In this document: positions 58,885 through 64,000 of the stretch, in pieces
How positions within the stretch are numbered: the first letter of the stretch is position 1
Layout of the letters: each line of letters starts with the position of its first letter
From: Lachancea dasiensis
Taxonomy: Eukaryota > Ascomycota > Saccharomycetes > Saccharomycetales > Saccharomycetaceae
Direction of reading: 5' to 3'
Assembly (NCBI GenBank): GCA_900074725.1
Contig: LT598461.1
Location: forward strand, 868,001 to 932,000
DNA length: 64,000 nucleotides
Made by a program: the position numbers and the translations under genes
The notes under the pieces: generated by a model
Told to the model about the DNA's origin: nothing
What the model saw: the letters and a program-made list of their open reading frames with translations, nothing else
Databases searched by the model: none

Positions 58885-60057
58885 ATGAGTGAGAATACGC
58901 TAGTTGGTTCTGAAGTCCGTCGCAATTCGTTACATCAGCGAAATATGCTTTTGAGTATGAGACTCAACAGTGGAGCTGGACGGAAAAGTTTGACTGCCTC
59001 CGGTAGGCCTGAAATTAACCCAAACCGAGTTCGAAAACAGCGTACGTCATTTTCTCAAAGCTCCAAAATACCCGCTGCTTCCGGAGCTAGCGGTGGGCGA
59101 GTTCACAATTCGAACAACAATCGCCCTGGGGAGTTTTCAGCAGCCCCCATAGCTGCTTCTCCCATTAAAACAAACCCCCCCGCCGCGCAGACATCCCCAA
59201 GGAAAAGATCGGCAGCCCTGAGTACCCTTGGATCGGAAAAGTCGCCATTAAAATTTCAGGAGTTATCGCTGGACGATTTTGAAGTGGGCAAAAAATTGGG
59301 TAAGGGTAAATTTGGTAAGGTCTACTGCGTCAAGCACAAAAGAACCGGCTTCATTTGTGCATTGAAAGCTATGAAAAAGAATGAAATTGTTCAGTATAAT
59401 GTTCAAAAACAATTTCGCCGGGAGGTTGAAATTCAGGCTGCCCTCAAGCATCCTAACTTGACGCGATTGTACGGCTATTTCCATGACGAGAAGCGCGTTT
59501 ATCTTTTGATGGAGTACCTTGTCAATGGCGAGCTTTACAAACATCTGAGATCCCACGGGCCTTTTAACGATATTACCGCATCATATTTTGTATATCAAAT
59601 GGCCGACGCTCTCGATCATATGCATAGCCGGCGAATACTGCATCGAGATATTAAGCCTGAAAACATCTTACTGGGTTTCAATAACACCTTGAAGTTGACT
59701 GATTTTGGGTGGAGTGTGACCAACGTTGGGAGTGCCAAAAGGAAAACTTTATGTGGAACAATGGACTATCTTTCACCTGAATTGATAAAATCCCGTGAAT
59801 ATGACAATAAAGTGGATGTTTGGGCCCTTGGCGTCCTGACTTTTGAGTTGCTAGTAGGGAATCCCCCTTTCGAGGAAAATTCTAAAGAACTCACATACAA
59901 GCGCATTATTAGACGTGACTTGAGGTTTCCTGACCATGTTTCACCAAAGGCCCGGCACCTTATTAGTCGGCTATTGGAATACGAACCTAGTGCTAGGCTA
60001 CCACTGAAAGATGTCAAAACGCACCCCTGGATTGAAAAAAACCGCCCATTCTGGTAA
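58885..60057 (+). CDS. IPL1: Aurora kinase Ipl1
   Basis: This 390-residue Aurora B kinase (YPL209C, 367 residues in S. cerevisiae) corrects kinetochore-microtubule attachments as part of the chromosomal passenger complex. The kinase begins near residue 130, [19 protein letters not shown]. Further motifs are [17 protein letters not shown] at 253, DFGWSV, and the activation loop [14 protein letters not shown] with its regulatory Thr. The basic, Ser/Pro-rich N-terminus of about 125 residues is longer than in S. cerevisiae. The open frame starts at TTG at 58831; the ATG at 58885 is the first proper start. A further in-frame ATG ([10 protein letters not shown]) lies about 20 codons on. Convergent with MRH4, with 49 bp between stops. 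Confidence 0.96.
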   Translation: MSENTLVGSEVRRNSLHQRNMLLSMRLNSGAGRKSLTASGRPEINPNRVRKQRTSFSQSSKIPAASGASGGRVHNSNNNRPGEFSAAPIAASPIKTNPPAAQTSPRKRSAALSTLGSEKSPLKFQELSLDDFEVGKKLGKGKFGKVYCVKHKRTGFICALKAMKKNEIVQYNVQKQFRREVEIQAALKHPNLTRLYGYFHDEKRVYLLMEYLVNGELYKHLRSHGPFNDITASYFVYQMADALDHMHSRRILHRDIKPENILLGFNNTLKLTDFGWSVTNVGSAKRKTLCGTMDYLSPELIKSREYDNKVDVWALGVLTFELLVGNPPFEENSKELTYKRIIRRDLRFPDHVSPKARHLISRLLEYEPSARLPLKDVKTHPWIEKNRPFW

Positions 60058-60106
60058 TGGCCACCTCAACCTATGAATGCTTATAATATATATATCTACA
60101 AGGAGC

Positions 60107-61780
60107 TCAAGATAATGCTTTGTTATTCCTAACAATTTTGGGTACTGCCCTAGCCCAGGATTTCGTCTTTTTATCTATGATCATAAAGACCCTTCCACCT
60201 CCCATCATTCTACCAGTTCTTCCAGCTCGATGCACTAAATCAACCGAGGTCTTAGGTACGTCATAAAGAATGACGTTTCGAACGCCTTGAAAATTGAGAC
60301 CTCGGGCCATGAGATCTGTGGTCACCAAGACTTTCAAAGCCACTCGCCTAGGGCCAGCGCTAGAAGACGGCTTCGTGATTGTAATGTTAGAATTTGGGAG
60401 GGTTTGAGTGATGTCCTGATCCGAGTGCGCACTAGTATTCTGAGCATCCAGGTCCTCCAAACGTCTGGGTGGCTTGACGAAAACATCGATTTTATTTAAT
60501 CTTTCCTCAACTGTATCTTCCCCTGTCAGGCTGACACAATCATGCCCATAAGTTGCACTTAGTTTTTCGGCCACGGATTTAACGTCTCTTTTCTCATTAA
60601 CGAAAACAATACACCTCTTTTCATACCCTTCTTCCGTTCCGTCTTTCATAATTGCATAAAGAATCTGTGCCAACACCTTGGATCTAGAACCCTTGTAAGG
60701 ATTTAGACTCGCGTCAATAACCTTGAAATCAATTTTTTGAGAGATTTTGTGTAGCTTAGGAGTTGTAATTGATTGGAAAGTAGGGAATAAGCGATCGACG
60801 GTCTTACTGAACTCATTAGGGATTGTTGCCGAGCAAAATACGAGATGATTGACATTTGGAAAAGCCTGTATAGCTGTGTGGGTTTCCTCGAGCCATGACC
60901 TATCCATCAACGTGTCAGCCTCGTCTAGGACCGCAAAGCGTACACCTGACAGTAGACGCTCCGGTCTGTTGATAATACGGACATTGAACATGTTCAGTAC
61001 TTTGCCCGGAGTAGTCACTAAAACGTCGATTCTGTTCTTGACAGCTTCAATGAAGTCGCCATATGAGGTCTCGGAATTCCAGCGAAATGCATGCAAGCCT
61101 AGCTTTTTTGCGCTTCGCTCAACGGTCCTGTATACCTGCTCCACCAATTCATGAGTCGGAACAAACACTACAGACCTAACGATCGCCTTGTCTTTTATCA
61201 CATCCCAGCTTTCAGGTGCTTCCACTTCTGCTCGCTTCAGGTAATCGAAAAGAGGAGTCAAGTATGCAATGGTTTTGCCCGAGCCGGTCTCTGCGGCAAT
61301 GGTGTGTACCTGTAGTTTTTTGTCCATTAGTGTTTTGGAAAACTTCTGCGTCACGGCAATTTGTATGGGAGACGGTTTGACGCTACTCAGATCGGTGGAC
61401 GTCCCAGATTTAATTGCGATAGACTCTTCCGAGATCACTTGTTGCAGCGCCGTTCTCACTGTAGGCAATATCTTCAACTGTTCGAAATCAGTAATCTTCT
61501 TCAACACACCCAAAGTTTTCTGCTGTTGCGACTCTTCTATTTCTTTGAGACTGCTAAAACTTCCATATCTAAACACTTGATTCTTCCTCTCAGAATTCTT
61601 ATGAGGAGCCTTGGCTGACTTTGGCCCAGCCTTAGATGCATTACCCAACATTTTACGCCTTGATAATCGACTGTTCCTATCGCCATTCGCAGCTAATTTG
61701 ACCTGGAAAGTCGCGAAAGCTCTCTGGAACATTCTTCTAGAGACTGAAAGGTTATTCTCTTGCCATATCAGCCCTTTCAT
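60107..61780 (-). CDS. MRH4: Mitochondrial DEAD-box RNA helicase Mrh4
   Basis: This 557-residue protein matches Mrh4 (YGL064C, 561 residues), which is needed for late assembly of the mitochondrial large ribosomal subunit. Helicase motifs are all visible: AAETGSGKT near 162, PTHELVEQ, TTPGK, LDEADTL near 283, FCSATIP, and HRAGRTGR near 530. The N-terminus is a presequence rich in Arg and Ser; a second ATG at 61732 (MFQRAFATFQ) would give an equally good presequence and 541 residues. It is divergent from SRP72 over about 180 bp. Confidence 0.96.
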   Translation of the reverse strand: MKGLIWQENNLSVSRRMFQRAFATFQVKLAANGDRNSRLSRRKMLGNASKAGPKSAKAPHKNSERKNQVFRYGSFSSLKEIEESQQQKTLGVLKKITDFEQLKILPTVRTALQQVISEESIAIKSGTSTDLSSVKPSPIQIAVTQKFSKTLMDKKLQVHTIAAETGSGKTIAYLTPLFDYLKRAEVEAPESWDVIKDKAIVRSVVFVPTHELVEQVYRTVERSAKKLGLHAFRWNSETSYGDFIEAVKNRIDVLVTTPGKVLNMFNVRIINRPERLLSGVRFAVLDEADTLMDRSWLEETHTAIQAFPNVNHLVFCSATIPNEFSKTVDRLFPTFQSITTPKLHKISQKIDFKVIDASLNPYKGSRSKVLAQILYAIMKDGTEEGYEKRCIVFVNEKRDVKSVAEKLSATYGHDCVSLTGEDTVEERLNKIDVFVKPPRRLEDLDAQNTSAHSDQDITQTLPNSNITITKPSSSAGPRRVALKVLVTTDLMARGLNFQGVRNVILYDVPKTSVDLVHRAGRTGRMMGGGRVFMIIDKKTKSWARAVPKIVRNNKALS

Positions 61781-61961
61781 ATTGATATTGATGGCTCTCT
61801 ATGAATAGTCATCGTGGGCTGGATATCAAAGTTGTATCTGACCGAACGGAAGATCAAATTCCAAAAATTTTCCAAGTAGTAACTAGGTAGTTTTCAAGAA
61901 ATTTCACGGTAAAGAATAACCACAGATCGCACAATTAAACAGGTTTGTCCTTTTGCTGGCT

Positions 61962-63773
61962 ATGAAGGACTTGGCATCTTTGTTCGCCGACTTAGATGTT
62001 CAGTATAACGATAATCGACACTCAGAAGTTGTTACAACTTGTCAAAGATTGATTGACGGTGGAGTTGAAGACAAAACGCCAGTATTGCGGCAATGGCTCA
62101 TTGCTCTCATCAAAAGCGACCAATATTACCAATCATGGGATCTGTTGAAACGGTTTGAGTCTGATATAGCGGATGACTTTATTTTAGAGAGGTTATACGT
62201 CCTCTACAAGCTAGGCTATGCCAAGGAGTTTGAGAGGCTATACAAGAAGGTGAAGACCTTGATACACAGCTCGGGCGATTCCCAGAATAGAGGAATTTTG
62301 CATGTACGTGCTCAATTTTTGATCAAGACTGGCCACCACGACGAAGCCGCAGAAATTTACAAAGTCTTGGCTCAAAACAATGAACAGCAATTAGACAACG
62401 AAACCGAGATTGCGTGTAACGAGCGAGCTGCTGTTTCATCATCAAGCTTCGTACGCGACACAGCATTGGTGACCATATTGAACGACGAATCTTATGATCT
62501 TTTGTTCAATGAGTCTCTTATCGCTTTGGCAAAAGACGAACCAAAGCAAGCTATCGACTATCTCGTGAAAGCTGCGAGCTTAGCTGACAAGGAAGGCTCG
62601 GAGGAAGATCAGTTCTCTATTGAGCTTCAAAGAAGTTACGTCTTACAGGCAATCGGTAAGGTTACAGAGTCTCAGGACATACTGAGAGACCTTCAGCAAA
62701 AAAGTAAAGTTGGTTCCACCAACTACTTACTGGCTACTAGCAATTTGAAGTCGTTTCAGGATTTCTCCAAATACTCTACGAATATTCCACTTTTGTCCCG
62801 CGAGCTGAATGTGTCCAAACTGAGTGGTATCGCTGGAAGCTTGGGCCATGAACAACAGAACCGCATCTTGAATAACTTGCTATTCCTGAAGCTTTTCAGC
62901 AATTCCAGTATTCAGCCCAAAAAATCGATTATCTCTAAAACTTTTTCGCAATACCAAGCGTTGGTGAACGATGTTACTTTAGAGCCTTATTACACTCAAG
63001 CGAAAAAGACTTACCATCACGCTATGTCCGCAATCGCATGTGGAACCGGGGGCAGCACTATCGGCCTTCTTTTGTTAGCAGTTCAATTGCAAGTTGTCGA
63101 AAAGGAATGGGAAAGGGCAGTTCATCTGTGTGAAACATTTTTGAACCGTTGCTCTCCAGCTCTGACGGCCGAATATCGGATTGTTTCTTGTATATTGTTT
63201 GAACTCTACCAGGAGAGTGGACGTACTGACTCGGTCAACTCTTTGCTTGAAAGATTGGTTTCTGGAATGGAAGATCATCATATCAAAGATGATCCTCTAT
63301 TTTGGAGGCTCGTGGCATTCAAATTTTTGTCTCAGGCTTGTCAAGAAAAGGCCAATAAAATATTTGCCAAACTGCAGGTTCTGAGTCCTGATTTGCCACT
63401 CACAAATCCGGGTTTTGAGAATCATGATCTCAGCATTCACGAATTGGAGTCCCTTGTTGACACGGTTGATATAGAGGCAATTAAATCGCAAGGCGCTACT
63501 GCCTTTGAAGGCCACGGCAAACATAGCAATCAGTTCAGGTTGGGGAGAGTGGTGAAGAAAAGAAGAATTCACAAAAATAAGAAGCTACCAAAAAATTACG
63601 ATTCGACAGTGCAACCAAATCCTGAAAGGTGGCTACCTTTGAAAGACAGGTCCGATTTTAGACCTAATAAGAAAATTGCCGCCAAGCAAACTCAAGGCGG
63701 TTCAGTGGGTCGCAAGGGAGACCATAATTTAGACATTTCTAAGAAATCCAAGGCTAAGAAAAATAGATCCTAA
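61962..63773 (+). CDS. SRP72: Signal recognition particle subunit Srp72
   Basis: This 603-residue protein matches Srp72 (YPL210C, 640 residues), the TPR protein that with Srp68 forms the SRP core that binds SRP RNA. The TPR-like helices cover about 5-520. The RNA-binding basic segment follows: KKRRIHKNKKLPKNYD, then NPERWLPLKDRS (the Srp72 signature) near 550, and a Lys-rich end. The frame opens at TTG at 61953; the ATG at 61962 gives MKDLASLFADL, which aligns with the start of the S. cerevisiae protein. Convergent with NIP7. Confidence 0.95.
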   Translation: MKDLASLFADLDVQYNDNRHSEVVTTCQRLIDGGVEDKTPVLRQWLIALIKSDQYYQSWDLLKRFESDIADDFILERLYVLYKLGYAKEFERLYKKVKTLIHSSGDSQNRGILHVRAQFLIKTGHHDEAAEIYKVLAQNNEQQLDNETEIACNERAAVSSSSFVRDTALVTILNDESYDLLFNESLIALAKDEPKQAIDYLVKAASLADKEGSEEDQFSIELQRSYVLQAIGKVTESQDILRDLQQKSKVGSTNYLLATSNLKSFQDFSKYSTNIPLLSRELNVSKLSGIAGSLGHEQQNRILNNLLFLKLFSNSSIQPKKSIISKTFSQYQALVNDVTLEPYYTQAKKTYHHAMSAIACGTGGSTIGLLLLAVQLQVVEKEWERAVHLCETFLNRCSPALTAEYRIVSCILFELYQESGRTDSVNSLLERLVSGMEDHHIKDDPLFWRLVAFKFLSQACQEKANKIFAKLQVLSPDLPLTNPGFENHDLSIHELESLVDTVDIEAIKSQGATAFEGHGKHSNQFRLGRVVKKRRIHKNKKLPKNYDSTVQPNPERWLPLKDRSDFRPNKKIAAKQTQGGSVGRKGDHNLDISKKSKAKKNRS

Positions 63774-63910
63774 ATTAGTATAGCTAGCTTCATAATGTAG
63801 TGTTTGCAATAACGACCAATAAACGATATGTTACACCCTTGAAGTATTTATCTTAGTTACTTTTTTCTATTAAACCAGTATGCCTATCTCTAATGATTGA
63901 TGCAGGACAC

Positions 63911-64000
63911 TCAAGTAAATAGAGTATCTTCGTCTCTCAAATATTCTCCAATATCTGCTTGTCTGAAAGCCACAATGCCGGTAGGTTGCAAGTTTCTTGA
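63911..64000 (-). CDS. NIP7: Ribosome biogenesis factor Nip7, 3' end only (partial)
   Basis: The last 29 codons and stop of a gene that enters from beyond the right edge. The peptide SRNLQPTGIVAFRQADIGE and the ending DEDTLFT are nearly identical to the C-terminus of S. cerevisiae Nip7 (YPL211W, 181 residues), which acts in 27S pre-rRNA processing and 60S assembly. YPL211W follows SRP72 (YPL210C) in S. cerevisiae, so context agrees. Confidence 0.93.
   Translation of the reverse strand, partial: SRNLQPTGIVAFRQADIGEYLRDEDTLFT

Overview
The window is nuclear DNA of a budding yeast of the Saccharomycetaceae that did not pass through the whole-genome duplication. It most resembles Lachancea, but the species cannot be named from sequence alone. 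The genes are dense and intron-poor, use standard ATG starts, and can be named by recognisable similarity to Saccharomyces cerevisiae proteins. Gene order is the main clue to the lineage. Orthologs that lie on two different S. cerevisiae chromosomes are interleaved here in single file, and genes that are duplicated in S. cerevisiae (FMP27/YPR117W, ASK10/RGC1, AFT1/AFT2) are single.

Layout: 0.7-21.7 kb is one ancestral block, matching YPR114-117 interleaved with YGR097-099: FMP27/YPR117W, TEL2, ESP1, RRG8, a mitochondrial flavin-reductase-like gene, ASK10/RGC1 and YPR114W. A quinate-permease-like transporter and a 2.8 kb gene-free stretch (22-26.5 kb) sit at the junction. 26.5-64 kb is a second block, matching YPL199-211 interleaved with YGL064-075: YPL199C, MPS2/CSM4, HSF1, a decayed beta-propeller-like gene, AFT1/2, RPB9, MNP1, TPK2, HRR25, NPY1, PGC1, SGF73, ALG2, a DUF1992 gene, TYW1, RKM1, IPL1, MRH4, SRP72 and the 3' end of NIP7.

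One mobile element is present at 53.86-58.46 kb, between RKM1 and IPL1. It is a very young Ty1/copia-type LTR retrotransposon with 456-bp LTRs that differ at one base, an AATCG target duplication, an initiator-tRNA primer site and the Ty1-type +1 frameshift site. A 627-base assembly gap lies inside it. No tRNA, rRNA, CRISPR array or centromere was found.

The genes do not form one pathway. Functional themes include chromosome segregation (ESP1, MPS2, IPL1, HRR25), PIKK and glycerol-channel regulation (TEL2, ASK10), stress and iron transcription (HSF1, AFT1), PKA signalling (TPK2), mitochondrial gene expression (MNP1, MRH4, RRG8), ribosome and tRNA maturation (TYW1, RKM1, NIP7), and protein targeting or glycosylation (SRP72, ALG2). 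No convincing undescribed multi-gene system was found. The more unusual signals are the decayed gene after HSF1, loss of the peroxisomal signal of NPY1 by one residue, a hairpin plus 25-codon reading frame upstream of ASK10, a 12-bp minisatellite between HRR25 and NPY1, and the transporter at the synteny junction with a large palindrome-bearing upstream region.
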